DNA from: CALOCV01 sp942491955
Lineage (GTDB): Bacteria; Chlamydiota; Chlamydiia; Chlamydiales; CALOCV01
NCBI GenBank assembly: GCA_942491955.1
Contig: CALOCV010000015.1
Coordinates: 124,001 to 188,000 of the forward strand
Direction: 5' to 3'
DNA length: 64,000 bases
The position numbers and the translations under genes are program-made. The first letter of the stretch is position 1, and each line of letters opens with the position of its first letter. The notes beneath the pieces are model-generated. The model worked only from the letters and a program-made list of their open reading frames with translations, was not told the DNA's origin and did not search any database. Positions 46,529-57,171 of this stretch are shown here, in pieces.

Positions 46529-46990
46529 CTATCGCTTGGATTCAGTATATAACACAAGATTCGATTTTTGTAGGAGATTCATATGTTTTTTTTCCGCCTT
46601 TCGCATCTCAGCCTCATCTATGGGATCGATATCGTCATATCCCATCAAATGTAAGAGCCCATGAACGATATAAAGAGTGACCTCTTCTAAGGGTAGGGTG
46701 TTGTGTTGTTGCGAATAGGCAAGAGCGGTTGCAGGACAAACGAATACATCACCTAAGACGGAATAGGGCTCTTCTTCAAGAGCATCCATCGGGAAAGAGA
46801 TGCAGTCTGTAGAAGAAGAATCGTGAAAAAATTCTTCATGAAGTCGACGCATAGTAGGGTCATCAATAAAATGAATTCCCACCTCATCGGTCTTCTTTCC
46901 CTCGGCAGAGATGACGTGATCTGCGATTTTTCGCACCTGCTCCTCATCAATAACTAGATCTTCTTGCTGATTGACAACATGGACCCGCAT
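46529..46990 (-). CDS. ybeY: Endoribonuclease YbeY (16S rRNA maturation)
   Basis: A 153-residue UPF0054 protein with VGIHFIDDPTMRRLHEEFFH, DCISFPMDALEE and the metal motif HGLLHLMGYDDID. The usual motif is HGxLHLxGYDH; here the third His position is Asp, which could still bind metal. Acts in 16S rRNA 3'-end processing and ribosome quality control. It starts two bases after the ankyrin gene's stop, so they are co-transcribed. Confidence 0.9.
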   Translation of the reverse strand: MRVHVVNQQEDLVIDEEQVRKIADHVISAEGKKTDEVGIHFIDDPTMRRLHEEFFHDSSSTDCISFPMDALEEEPYSVLGDVFVCPATALAYSQQHNTLPLEEVTLYIVHGLLHLMGYDDIDPIDEAEMRKAEKKHMNLLQKSNLVLYTESKR

Positions 46991-46992
46991 AT

Positions 46993-48213
46993 CTACTTCA
47001 AAGAGTGAGCAATGAAACTTTTAAATTTTTCTTGCATTTGTGGACGGTTTGAAAAATGGTTTTCGATAAACTGTTTGATCTCTTCGGTATTGCCAGTTGC
47101 GCCACATTGTAGCAGAAGGGAAAAAATTTCCGAATTTTCTACCTCGATGGCTTTTATTAAAGGGAGATTGGCTTCAGGTTGATTGGGATCGGCTTTGCGT
47201 TGTAATAGGAGCTGAACCATCTCTTTATTTTCTCGACCGACGGCACAAGAAAGAGCTTTTTCGTCAGAAAAACCAGCTTTCAATAGAAGAGAGACGACTT
47301 CGAATTGATCCTTTTTTACCGCATAGGTTAAAAGCGTTTCTTTTCCATTAAGAGAATGATGTTTAAAGAGATCAAGTCCCCATTTTTCTTGTAGTTTTTT
47401 TTCTTCTAACAAGTACTTTAATGCATCGATATTAGCATGTTCCACAGCAAGCCCGATGGCTTTACCTGCTTTTTCAATGGTTTGGAGGTCAATCTCTCTT
47501 TCACTCAGGTAGCGCAACAATAAGGGTTGATTATGAGAAATGGCTCTGTAAAGAGTGCCTTCATTGGACAATTTTTCTTGATGAAGAAGTTGTTCTAGGA
47601 TGGGTATATTTCCCGTCAAACCAGCAAAAAATAAAATATTCATATTTTTCCACTTAGTGTCAAAAGACATGGTTTGAGTAACATCCTCGGTTTGCAATAA
47701 CTTTTCCATCTCTGCTTGATTTTGTAAAATAACCGCTTTGAAAAGCGGAGGAAACGGCTGAGAAGATAGATACCGTTCAATAAGATGGCGATGTCCCATA
47801 CGAACATTGTAGATGAAGCGATTCAATGGATTTGAAAGATATAAAACTTTTTCTAAAGCCTCACTTAATTGCTTTTTTCCTGAAGAATTTAATTGATTTG
47901 TATAAAGACGCAACGAAGCGATGAGTTGCGTCCGGAATGTCTTCTTAGAAAGAGGAGTATAGACCACATTTCCTTTACGCAGGGCTTGATGTAGTGTGGC
48001 TGCATGAGTCGATTGATACCGTTTAAAAAGGCGGCGCAAAAGGAATTGGATGAGATTGAGTTGTCGAATACTATAGAGTTGTTTTTCTTGATTTGTACAA
48101 ACGATGTAGGAGATGCGACATCCTTTCCATCTTCCAAGAATGTACCGCTTGTGCTCTATCGTAATAGCATCGTTTTCATGGAACCGGATGGCATGCAAAG
48201 CAATAGGATTCAT
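46993..48213 (-). CDS. Ankyrin-repeat protein, putative effector, 406 aa
   Basis: The start at ATG 48,213 (MNPIALHAIRFHEN) has GAGGG upstream; the open frame to 48,363 would overlap the divergent oxidase gene. Residues about 10-95 resemble the N-termini of the BTB and TPR proteins (SYIVCTNQEKQLYSIRQLNL, then LFKRY.ST...LHQALRKGN). Residues about 160-390 are ankyrin repeats (NMNILFFAGLTGNIPILEQL, ETLLTYAVKKDQFEVVSLLL, EALSCAVGRENKEMVQLLL). No signal peptide. Although co-directional with ybeY, the domain types suggest host interaction. Confidence 0.8.
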   Translation of the reverse strand: MNPIALHAIRFHENDAITIEHKRYILGRWKGCRISYIVCTNQEKQLYSIRQLNLIQFLLRRLFKRYQSTHAATLHQALRKGNVVYTPLSKKTFRTQLIASLRLYTNQLNSSGKKQLSEALEKVLYLSNPLNRFIYNVRMGHRHLIERYLSSQPFPPLFKAVILQNQAEMEKLLQTEDVTQTMSFDTKWKNMNILFFAGLTGNIPILEQLLHQEKLSNEGTLYRAISHNQPLLLRYLSEREIDLQTIEKAGKAIGLAVEHANIDALKYLLEEKKLQEKWGLDLFKHHSLNGKETLLTYAVKKDQFEVVSLLLKAGFSDEKALSCAVGRENKEMVQLLLQRKADPNQPEANLPLIKAIEVENSEIFSLLLQCGATGNTEEIKQFIENHFSNRPQMQEKFKSFIAHSLK

Positions 48214-48310
48214 CGATAGACCCTCTGTTATAAATGCACTCCATCTTAGAGGAAAAAGTTTTAATTGAAAAGAGCTTTGACAAAAGAACAAAATGGCGTA
48301 AATAGGAGGG

Positions 48311-51050
48311 ATGCAATCGAGTCGTTTAGAGCGCGAATTGAGGGAAAATATCGAAGGGGACATCTATTTCGATGACCTTTCGAAAAGTCTGTATAGTGTG
48401 GATGCCTCTTTGTATGAACAAGCTCCAATAGGCATTGTTCAACCCAAAACAGAGGAAGAGGTGGGAATGGCTTTGGCCATTGCTTTCGCTCACGGCGTTC
48501 CAATCGTTCCGAGAGGTGCCGGGACCGGATTGACAGGAGGCTGTGTAGGGGAGGGACTTGTCATTGACACTTCGCGCTATCTGACGAAGATTCTCTCCAT
48601 CGATCTCGATAAAAGAGAAGTCGTCTGTCAGGTGGGTGTTGTAGCAGACAGATTGAATGAAGCGTTGCGCCCGTTTGACATGTGCTTGGGCCCGGAGACA
48701 TCCACAAGCGATGTTGCAACGTTAGGGGGAATGATCGGGAACCATGCAGCAGGAGCTCGTTCGTTGCGCTATGGGACTATGATTGATGCCGTTAATGGTT
48801 TGGATATCTACCAAGCCGAAGGACAACATCGCATACTAGAGACTGTTTCCATCAGCGAGTGGAACCAAAGAAGAGAAAAAGATCCCTTTTATCAAACACT
48901 CGATCACATCCGCTCCCAATATACAGAAGAAGCGCTACGCCGTTACCCATCGCTTCCACGTCGCGCTTCTGGATATGCCCTACTTCCCCTTGTCAAAGAG
49001 AGAGAAGTCTCCTTAGCAAAGTTGTTTGTCGGATCGGAGGGAACACTGGGAGTGGCCACAAAAGCCACCCTTGCTATTTCTCCCCTACCCGGTCCGACGG
49101 TTCTTTGCGTGTTGGAGTATCGCAACGTCCTCGAAGCGATGGAAGCCGTTGTGTCAATCCTTGATCATCACCCCCTTTCATTCGAGATGATGGATCATTG
49201 GATTGTTCATTGTGCGCGGCAGTCACCCCTTTTTTCAAAACACATCGATTTTTTTCAAGACGATGTAAAAATCATCTTTCTCGTTGAATTTGATGGAGAG
49301 AGCCTTGAAGAGGCACAAAAAAAAGGAGAAAGACTCGGCTCTACCCTTACAAGGTGTGCACAACAGATCATCAAGGATCCCAAAGAACAAGCCTCGATTT
49401 GGGCATTGCGCAAAGCAGGACTCGGACTATTGTTGTCGCGGCGCTCCTATACGAGGGCCCTGACATTTATTGAAGACCTATCCATTCCTCCTCAACAAAT
49501 GGCCTCTTTTTTTCCAAAGCTAACCCATCTTCTCAGTAAGATCAGCCCAGATGTCGGCATCTATGGACATGTCGGAGCCGGCTGTCTTCACATTCGTCCC
49601 TATCTCAACCTTCTCGATCCCAAGACTCCTGAAACGATCCGGAAATCGATGCAAGAGGTGGCACAACTCGTGTTGGAGCATGGGGGAGCGATGAGTGGAG
49701 AGCATGGTGATGGACGGATCCGTTCCTGGTTATTGGAGACCATGTACGGGAGCCAGATGATCGAAGCTTTTCAACGCATAAAAGGGGTGTTTGATCCTCA
49801 TAACAGGATGAATCCTGGCAAGATCGTCTCGCCTTGCGATCCATTAACACATTGGCGCCATTCTACAGAAAAAAAGCCCAAGGACCCTTCTACCTATCTC
49901 TCTTTTTCCCAAGAAGGAGGATTGGCTTTAGCTGTCGATTTGTGCAATGGGAATGGCCACTGCAGAAAAAAAGAGGGCGTCATGTGCCCCTCTTTTCACG
50001 TGACAGGGAACGAATACGATTCGACGCGCGCACGAGCACAAGCATTGCGTTCGTGGATGAAAGGGCAATTCTCTCCAACATTAAAGCCCAGTCGAGAACT
50101 GCATGACATCCTCGATCTCTGCATCCAGTGCAAAGGGTGTAAAAAGGAGTGTCCATCAGAAGTCGATATGGCAAAGATCAAATCGGAATTTCTCTATCAG
50201 TACCAAAAAGAGCACGGCTTTTTGTGGAGGAATCATCTTTTTGGAAATATTGACCGTTGGAGTGAATGGGGATCGCAGTTTCCTCAAGGAGCCCGTTTAT
50301 TGCAAGAAAGTTGGCTGGGTAAGAAGATACTGTCCTCGATCGGCATCACAGAAAAACGACCTCTTCCTCGATTGTCTCCACAGCGTTTTTCAATCTCTCT
50401 TAACCAAGATCAAAAAGGCAAAAACCCCATCATTCTCTTCACCGATACCTATACGGAATTCTACGAACCCGATATTGGCATAGCAACACAAGACGTCGTA
50501 GCACACTTGGGATACCATCTTCAAATTCTTCCCTATATGTGCTGTGGAAGGCCACTTTATTCTAAAGGACTGTTGCCTCAAGCCAAACAACGGACAGAAA
50601 AATGGATTGAAAACCTCTACCCTTACGCACTAAAGGGGATTCCCATTCTCGTTCTTGAGCCCAGTTGCGCCTCCTTTTTACGAGGAGAAGCGGTCCATTC
50701 CCTTCCACTCAAGCAAGAAATGGTGGAGAAAGGGGAGGTGATTGCGGAACATCTAGTTCCATTAGAAATGTTATTGGACGAGAAAAAAGAGTTGCTTCCT
50801 CCCATAAAAAAAAACGTTCATGTTCATACCCATTGTCACGATAAAGCCGATCTAGAAGAGAAATATCCATCGATTCTACAAAAGACCTTTCCAGAAAACG
50901 TGCACCCTATTCGTGCCGGATGTTGCGGCATGGCAGGATCCTTCGGATATGAAAAGGAACATCACGATTTTTCATTGGCCATCGGTGAGCAGATGCTTTT
51001 CCCCCAGGTACGCTGTATTCCCACAGGAACAGCTTTCTTGTTGCACAGAA
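48311..51050 (+). CDS. FAD- and Fe-S-binding oxidoreductase (D-lactate dehydrogenase/GlcD-GlpC fusion type), 3' end lost
   Basis: About 910 residues before the join. FAD_binding_4 domain: VPIVPRGAGTGLTGGC and LGPETSTSDVATLGG. FAD-oxidase C-terminal domain: GHVGAGCLHIRPYLNL and SGEHGDGRIRSWLLET. Two Cys clusters for 4Fe-4S: CNGNGHCRKKEGVMCP and CIQCKGCKKECPSEVD. CCG-type domains: YMCCGRPLYSKG and AGCCGMAGSFGYEKEH. It would oxidise D-lactate or a 2-hydroxy acid into the quinone pool. The last 30 or so residues are replaced by foreign sequence at about 51,050. The start at ATG 48,311 sits very close to AGGAGGG, so a slightly later start is possible. Confidence 0.88.
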
Positions 51051-51060
51051 TTGCCCCGGA
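51040..51060. other. Join between chlamydial and alphaproteobacterial sequence
   Basis: Left of here the plus frame still follows the oxidase family (IGEQMLFPQVR..PTGTAFLLH). Right of here the minus frame is an RTX repeat (GKDGADLIRG). Base composition, codon use and gene families change at the same place, and both genes are cut in mid-domain. No transposon end is visible. Confidence 0.85.
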
Positions 51061-52628
51061 TCAGATCGGCGCCGTCCTTGCCGCGCAGCTTGTCCTTGCC
51101 ATCACGTCCCATGATGGTGTCGTCGCCCTTGCCCCCGGTGAGCACGTCGTCGCGGTCGGTTCCCTTGAGGTCCTTGGCTTTGGCGCTGTTCTCGCGAAGC
51201 GTGATTGCGCGGGATCCGTCGATGAGCCCGACACTGCGCTCGTTTCCGTCTGCCCATATGACGCGGACTTCTGCTCGGTCGTATTCTCCGAGGCCGAAAT
51301 GCAGGCGTGTGTCGTCCTGGGCCCAGCGATGCGCGCCGGAATCCTGCTCGAGCATCTGCTCGCGGCCGTCGGGGGTGCGCACGAGAACCCGGGCGCCGAG
51401 GCCACCTGTGGAGCGCGCGTCGTCGAGGGTCACGCTCAGCCAGGAATTGCCGGTCGGATCGCCCTCGAGCAGGAAATAGCCGCCCGCGTTCTCCTCGGTT
51501 GGCGCGCCATCGCCTGTGGCAATCACCGGATCGAGCACATAATCATTGTTCACGTCGCCCACGATCAGGCTGAGCCCCCGGCCGGGTAATGCGGAATCCG
51601 TCAGGCGCTCGCGGAACAGGCCGCGCTGCCGTCGTTGATCCAGAACACGATGTCGAGCCCCTCGACGAACTGCAGCGCCACGATGTCGAGATCGCCGTCG
51701 TTGTCGAAGTCGCCCGCCACGGCCGAGATGGTCTGCTCGGGCACTCCGCTGATACCCGCGGCACCGGCCTTGTTCACCCAGGTTCCCGATCCGTCGCGCA
51801 CCAGAAGCTTGTCAGGATTCGTACCGCCCTGGGCCACGAAGATGTCCGCGTCCAGATCGCCGTCGAAGTCGCCTATCACCAGGTCGGTGATCTGCCCGAA
51901 CCCGCCCGGAGAGCGGTGCCAGTGTGGTGCCGTCCGGCCCGCGCTCGTGAATGCGCAACTTGGTCCCGTAGACCAGAACCAGAACGGTGACGGCGTCGCC
52001 ATCGAGCCGCGCGCCGATGCCGAAGGTATCACCCGACTGCGCCACTTCCTGACCCCAGGAGCGGAAACTGCCGTCATTGCGCTGGATCAGGATCGTCGAT
52101 GCCCAGTCGCCGTCCGGGCGCGCCGTGCTCGCCAGGAGCATCCCGGTGCGGCCCTCGAGTTCGAGCGGCACCATGATCCGCCCCCGTGCCGGGCCGTAAT
52201 CCAGCCCGAAATCATCCGCCACGTTGGTGCTGGTGATCCGCCCGTCATCGTTGAGCAGCACCTTGTTCCAGAAATCCCGATTGTCCGGGTTCGAGATGCT
52301 GCCGGTACCGGCGCCGACCTTGCAGAGGTCGAGGTCCCCGTCGCCGTCGATGTGAAGAGCCACCGCGCGGTGTCGTCCTCGTTCTCGGAATCCGCGCCGG
52401 AGATACCGCCGTCGTGCCGGCCAAAGCTGTAGAGGATCTCCGACGGGCCGATCAGATGGTGATTGGCGAACAGGTCCAGCCAGCCGTCCCCATCCGCATC
52501 CCCAGCGCAATCCGGTCTGGCGCAATAGCCCCCCTCCGAACACACCGCGCAGGCACACGAAAAATCCGTCGACGTCTCAAAAGACAAACGCCAACTCATC
52601 ACGTAACGAGCAAAACCATCATACCCTC
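51053..52628 (-). pseudogene. FG-GAP/ASPIC surface protein with RTX tail, copy A (frameshifted, 3' truncated)
   Basis: Reading from about 52,628, broken by several frame changes: DADGDGWLDLFANHHLIGPS, then FG-GAP/VCBS repeats (GDFDGDLDADIFVAQGG, AGDFDNDGDLDIVALQFVEG, VGDVNNDYVLDPVIATGDG), an ASPIC/UnbV-like part (SWLSVTLDDARSTGGLGARV, VRVIWADGNE) and RTX nonamers (DRDDVLTGGKGDDTIMG) up to the join. Calcium-binding acidic loops suggest a secreted protein. Near-identical over 1.4 kb to copy B (53,965-55,367), but the C-terminal module differs. Confidence 0.75.
51245..52628. repeat. 1.4-kb duplicated segment, copy A
   Basis: Matches 53,965-55,367 in the same orientation, with scattered substitutions and many one- or two-base indels. 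Both borders fall inside coding sequence. Confidence 0.8.
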
Positions 52629-52804
52629 AAAACTGCTTCCCGATGCGGATGCTCCACGGCGCTGAATTCGACCCGCTTCATAGGTTAGCTCGTGTTTGGG
52701 GTCAGTTGAATGGAACGAGCCCGGATTCAGGCCAAAGGCTGCCCCTTGTACTGGTTTTAGGCGGAAACTTGCACGCTTGATTATCACTGGTCATCGCGAT
52801 GCGA
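52629..52804. other. Spacer between the duplicated genes
   Basis: No gene supported. Composition is lower in GC (for example AGGTTAGCTCGTGTTTGGGG at about 52,681), and short minus-strand frames here do not resemble proteins. It would carry the promoter of copy A. Confidence 0.4.
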
Positions 52805-52886
52805 CGAATTGGACTCCCCTGAGTTGATCGGCGCAATCATCCGTATGTTTATGTCTCTCGAGAATGCCCTCAGACCACGAACACCG

Positions 52887-53910
52887 TCGAAGTCACCGCT
52901 CACCGTGAGTTCTGCAGCGGGGTCGACCCGGAAGCTGAAGGCGTCGAACAGGCCCGGCGCGGCGAACACCGTGAGATCGAAGTCCACTCCTCCCGACACC
53001 AGCCCCGCGCTGTCAACCGCCTCGAAGTTCTGCCGGGTGAGGTTGCTTGTGGCAAAACCGCCCGTCTGAATGCTCCCGTCGAGGAATGCCTTGCCCGACT
53101 GGCTCGTCGCCGTCACCGTCACCAGGTCCCCGACCCGGTCGATGGTCAGAAGCCCTGCGAAATCGGGATCCACGGGCGGGTCCACCGGCGGATCAACGGG
53201 CGGGTCGGTGGGATCGGTAAACACCACGTCGAAGTCACCGCTCACCGTGAGTTCTGCAGCGGGGTCGACCCGGAAGCTGAAGGCGTCGAACAGGCCCGGC
53301 GCGGCGAACACCGTGAGATCGAAGTCCACTCCTCCCGACACCGGCCCCGCGCTATCAACCGCCTCGAAGTTCTCCCGGGTGAGGTTGCTTGTGGCAAAAC
53401 CGCCGTCTGAGTACTCCCGTCGAGGAATGCCTTGCCCGACTGGCTCGTCGCCGTCACCGTCACTGGGTCCCCGACCCAGTCGATGGTCAAGCCCTGCGAG
53501 AAATCGGGATCCACGGCCGGGTCCACCGGCGGATCAACGGGCGGGTCGGTGGGATCGGTGGACACCACGTCGAAGTCACCGCTCACCGTGAGTTCTGCAG
53601 CGGGGTCGACCCGGAAGCTGAAGGCGTCGAAATTGCCCGGCGCTGCCCAGACCTTCATGTCGAAGGCCACACCGTTCCCGGTCAGAAAGGCGCTGTCGTT
53701 GCTCTCGAAGCTGGTGGTTGTCAGTCCCGACGCGGTCGCACCGCTGACCGCGAGCGTGCCATCGAAAACCGCCGTCTTGTCGCGGCTCGTTGCCGTCACC
53801 GTCACGAGATTTCCGGACCGGTCGATGGTCAGCAGCCCTGCGAAATCGGGATCCGAAGGGGGATCCACGGGCGGGTCCACCGGTGGATCAACGGGCGGGT
53901 CGGTGGGAAT
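52887..53910 (-). repeat. Three tandem coding modules of about 341 bp
   Basis: The same 60-base stretch begins at 52,887, 53,229 and 53,570, a period of 341-342 bases (114 codons). The first two units are almost identical; the third, nearest the ASPIC domain, is more divergent (VWAAPGNFDAFSF, SFESNDSAFLTG). Pro/Asp/Val linkers of variable length separate them. Confidence 0.8.
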
Positions 53911-53964
53911 CTCGGCCACGGTCAGGAACCGATTTGCGTCAACCCAGCCCAAATCCTGTTCTGA

Positions 53965-55367
53965 TCCGTCTGCCCATATGACGCGGACTTCTGCTCGGTC
54001 GTATTCTCCGAGGCCGAAATGCAGGCGTGTGTCGTCCTGGGCCCAGCGATGCGCGCCGGAATCCTGCTCGAGCATCTGCTCGCGGCCGTCGGGGGTGCGC
54101 ACGAGAACCCGGGCGCCGAGGCCACCTGTGGAGCGCGCGTCGTCGAGGGTCACGCTCAGCCAGGAATTGCCGGTCGGATCGCCCTCGAGCAGGAAATAGC
54201 CGCCCGCGTTCTCCTCGGTTGGCGCGCCATCGCCTGTGGCAATCACCAGATCGAGCACGCCGTCATTGTTCACGTCGCCCACGATCAGGCTCGACCCCCG
54301 GCCGGGAATGTCGGAATCCGTCAGGCGCTCGCGGGTGAACGCACCGCTGCCGTCGTTGATCCAGAACACGATGTCGAGCCCCTCGACGAACTGCAGCGCC
54401 GCGATGTCGAGATCGCCGTCATTGTCGAAGTCGCCCGCCACGGCCGAGATGGTCTGCTCGGGCACTCCGCTGATACCCACGGCACCGGCCTTGTTCACCC
54501 AGGTTCCCGATCCATCGCGCACCAGAAGCTTGTTCAGGGTTCGTACGTCCTAGGCCACGAAGATGTCCGCGTCCAGATCGCCGTCGAAGTCGCCTATCAC
54601 CAGGTCGGTGATCTGCCCGAACCCGCCCGCGGAGCTAGCGGTGCCAGTGTGGTGCCGTCCGGCTCGCGCTCGTGAATGCCAGCAACGTGGTCCCGTTGAC
54701 CAGAACCAGATCGGTGACGGCGTCGCCATCGAGCCGCGCGCCGATGCCGAAGGTATCACCCGACTGCGCCACGTCCTGACCCCAGGAGCGGAAACTGCCG
54801 TCATTGCGCTGGATCAGGATCGTCGATGCCCAGTCGCCGTCCGGGCGCGCCGTGCTCGCCAGGAGCATCCCGGTGCAGCCCTCGAGTTCGAGCAGCACCA
54901 TGATCCGCCCCCGTGCCAGGCCGTAATCCAGCCCGAAATCATCCGCCACGTTGGTGCTGGTGATCCGCCCGTCATCGTTGAGCAGCACCTTGTTCCAGAA
55001 ATCCCGATTGTCCGGGTTCGAGATGCTGCCGGTACCGGCGCCGACCCCTTGCAGAAGGTCGAGGTCCCCGTCGCCGTCGATGTCGAAGAACACCGCGCCG
55101 TGCTCGTCCTCGTTCTCGAGAATCCGCGCCGGAGATACCGCCGTCGTGCCACGGCCAAAGCTGTAGAGGATCTCCGACGGGCCGATCAGATGGTGATTGG
55201 CGAACAGGTCCAGCCAGCCGTCCCCATCCGCATCCCCAAGCGCAATCCCGTAGGTCTGGCCGCAATAGCCCCCCTCCGAACGCCCCGCAGGCACACGAAA
55301 AATCCGTCGACGTCTCAAAGACGAAACGCCAACTCGCATCCGTAAACGACAAAACCATCATACCCTC
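53965..55367. repeat. 1.4-kb duplicated segment, copy B
   Basis: Partner of 51,245-52,628, offset about 2.72 kb. About 19 bases longer because of indels in copy A. Confidence 0.8.
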
Positions 55368-55419
55368 GAGATCCGGTACCACCACAGCATCGACATTATC
55401 ATCTCAGGCGCCTGCTGTG

Positions 55420-56368
55420 CTAGCCAGCCGAGCGGGGGTGGATGCCCTTTTCGGTCCCTGTCGCCGTGACGGGCCCGGTCTGGACAAGTGGGTTCGTCTC
55501 CAGGCGCTGCGGTCCCAGGCCGACCAGGCCCTCGAACGTTCCAGGGCCATGGACGACGAGGCTCCGGAAGGCCTGAGCGAAGGCGGCCGGCCGGGCGGCG
55601 CGCACCACGTTGATCATGTAGCGCGGCAACATGCGGCCGAAGAAGCGCTGCCAGTCGCGTCGTCCCGCCTGCCATTCGGCCAGCAGCGCGGCATCGGCAC
55701 CGACCCATTTGCGTTCGGCGTCCATCACTTCCATCACCCCGTTGAGGAAGGCCGAGCGGCAGCGGGTCGGCATTGGCCCCGTGCCGACGGTATTCGACCA
55801 CGATCTCACCATGCCGCGAGGCTGGGGCGATGTGCAGATGGCGCAGATAGAACTCGTAATCCTCGCCGTAGCGGATCGTGGCGTCGAAGCCGCCGAGGTC
55901 CCGGACCAGCGGGGTACGGAACAGCGCCGGCGGGGTCGGGATGCGCGGATGCAGCCCCATGGCATAGTCGAGCCAGCCCGGGCCCGGGCCCTGCTGCGTC
56001 GCCATCGGCCGTCCGGCGGCATCGATGCGCTGCAGGCGCCCGAAGGTGAAGGAGGCCTGCGGGTGCCAGCGCAGGGCCGCGAGGCCGATCGACACGCAAT
56101 CGGGGCGCAGCACGTCGTCGCAATCGAGGAAGATCACGAAATCCCCGCTCGCCCGGGCCAATCCGGCATTGCGCGCCGCCGAGACCCCGCCGTTCGCCTG
56201 GGCGATGCAAAGCGCGTCCGGATGGCGGCGGATCACCGTGAGACTGTCGTCGGCGGAGCCGTCATCGACGACGATCACCTCCATATCGGGATGGGTCTGA
56301 GCGAACCCGCTCTCGATCGCGCGGCCGACGAAATCCGCGCCGTTGTAGCAGGGGATGACAATGGACAC
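55420..56368 (-). pseudogene. Family 2 glycosyltransferase (frameshifted)
   Basis: From GTG 56,368: GT-A fold signatures SIVIPCYNGADFVGRAIES, VIVVDDGSADDSLTVI, ANGGVSAARNAGLARASG and the metal-binding FLDCDDVLRPD, then RYGEDYEFYLRHLH. Near 55,780 the frame shifts and continues FLNGVMEVMDAERKWVG to a stop at 55,420, about 315 residues in all. It would transfer a sugar from a nucleotide sugar in polysaccharide assembly. RfbC lies next on the same strand. The start is unsure, as the conserved frame continues upstream of the GTG. Confidence 0.8.
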
Positions 56369-56521
56369 CCGAGGTGTCCCCGCAGGGAACTCTCGTACAT
56401 GACAACCACTCGTGACACCCGCCCTGCAGATCGGGACGATTTACCTAGAACTGTGCCGACTTACCGCGAAACGGGTGCGAGTGGAGGCGCTGATCGCGCT
56501 GGAGATTAACGCGCGCCGCCC

Positions 56522-57070
56522 TCAGATCGGGATACCGGCCTTCGGGTCCACATCCGGCCAGGCCGCGTCCTTGTCGGAGATCGAGGTCACCGGCAGCGGC
56601 CAGTCGATGCCGAAGGTCGGATCGTCCCAGCGCACGCCACCCTCGGTGCCGGGCGTGTAGGGATGGGACACCTGGTAGGTCACATGGGTCTCATCGCGCA
56701 GCGTCTGGAAGCCGTGGGCGAAGCCCACCGGCACGTAGAGCGCGCGGAAATTCTCCGCCGACAGCTCGAAGCCCTCCCATTTCAGGTAGCTCGGGCTGTC
56801 GGGGCGCAGGTCGATGATCACGTCGAGGATCGCGCCCTGCGCCACGCGCACCACCTTCACCTCCGCATGGGGCGCCTTCTGGTAATGCATGCCGCGCAGG
56901 GTGCCTTTCGCGACGTTGTAGGAATAATTCGCCTGCGGGAACACGCTCACCAGGCCTGCCTTGGCGAATTCCTCGGCGCAGAAGGAGCGGGCGAAAAAGC
57001 CACGGTCGTCCTCGAACTTCCGCAGATCGATCAGCATCGCATCCTCGAGGCTCGTTTCGCTGAACTTCAT
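56522..57070 (-). CDS. rfbC: dTDP-4-dehydrorhamnose 3,5-epimerase
   Basis: A 182-residue cupin-fold epimerase: RGFFARSFCAEEF, QANYSYNVAKGTLRGMHYQK with the catalytic His of the RGMHYQ motif, VPVGFAHGFQTLRDETHVTY, then PTFGIDWPL. Length fits RfbC. It acts in dTDP-L-rhamnose or related deoxysugar synthesis. With the upstream glycosyltransferase and the divergent SAF oxidoreductase it forms a surface-polysaccharide cluster. Confidence 0.92.
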   Translation of the reverse strand: MKFSETSLEDAMLIDLRKFEDDRGFFARSFCAEEFAKAGLVSVFPQANYSYNVAKGTLRGMHYQKAPHAEVKVVRVAQGAILDVIIDLRPDSPSYLKWEGFELSAENFRALYVPVGFAHGFQTLRDETHVTYQVSHPYTPGTEGGVRWDDPTFGIDWPLPVTSISDKDAAWPDVDPKAGIPI

Positions 57071-57171
57071 GCTTTCACTCCTGTATTGAGAGGTCGATTC
57101 GGACCGAGGCGCATCCTGCGCGATCTGCTCCGGCCGATACAGGGACAGGACCGGGAAAAGGACAACAAACC

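Larger units (their letters stand above)
52805..55385 (-). pseudogene. FG-GAP/ASPIC surface protein with three tandem C-terminal modules, copy B (frameshifted)
   Basis: From about 55,385: GIALGDADGDGWLDLFANHH, FG-GAP/VCBS repeats, a frame change near 54,630 and another near 54,540, AGDFDNDGDLDIAALQFVEG, the ASPIC-like SWLSVTLDDARSTGGLGARV, then VRVIWADGSEQ. A PTDPPVDPPVDPP linker and three modules of about 114 residues follow (each with TIDR.G.LVTVTATS, FDAFSFRVDPAAELTVSGDF), with a further frame change near 53,405. It ends in unrelated residues before 52,784. Likely secreted or cell-surface. Given the number of indels relative to copy A, sequence error is as likely as decay. Confidence 0.7.

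Noticed and set aside
51050..51589. Extension of the FAD/Fe-S oxidase to 1092 residues
   Set aside because: Codons after about 913 are the antisense of RTX and ASPIC sequence, so this fusion is created by the chimeric join.
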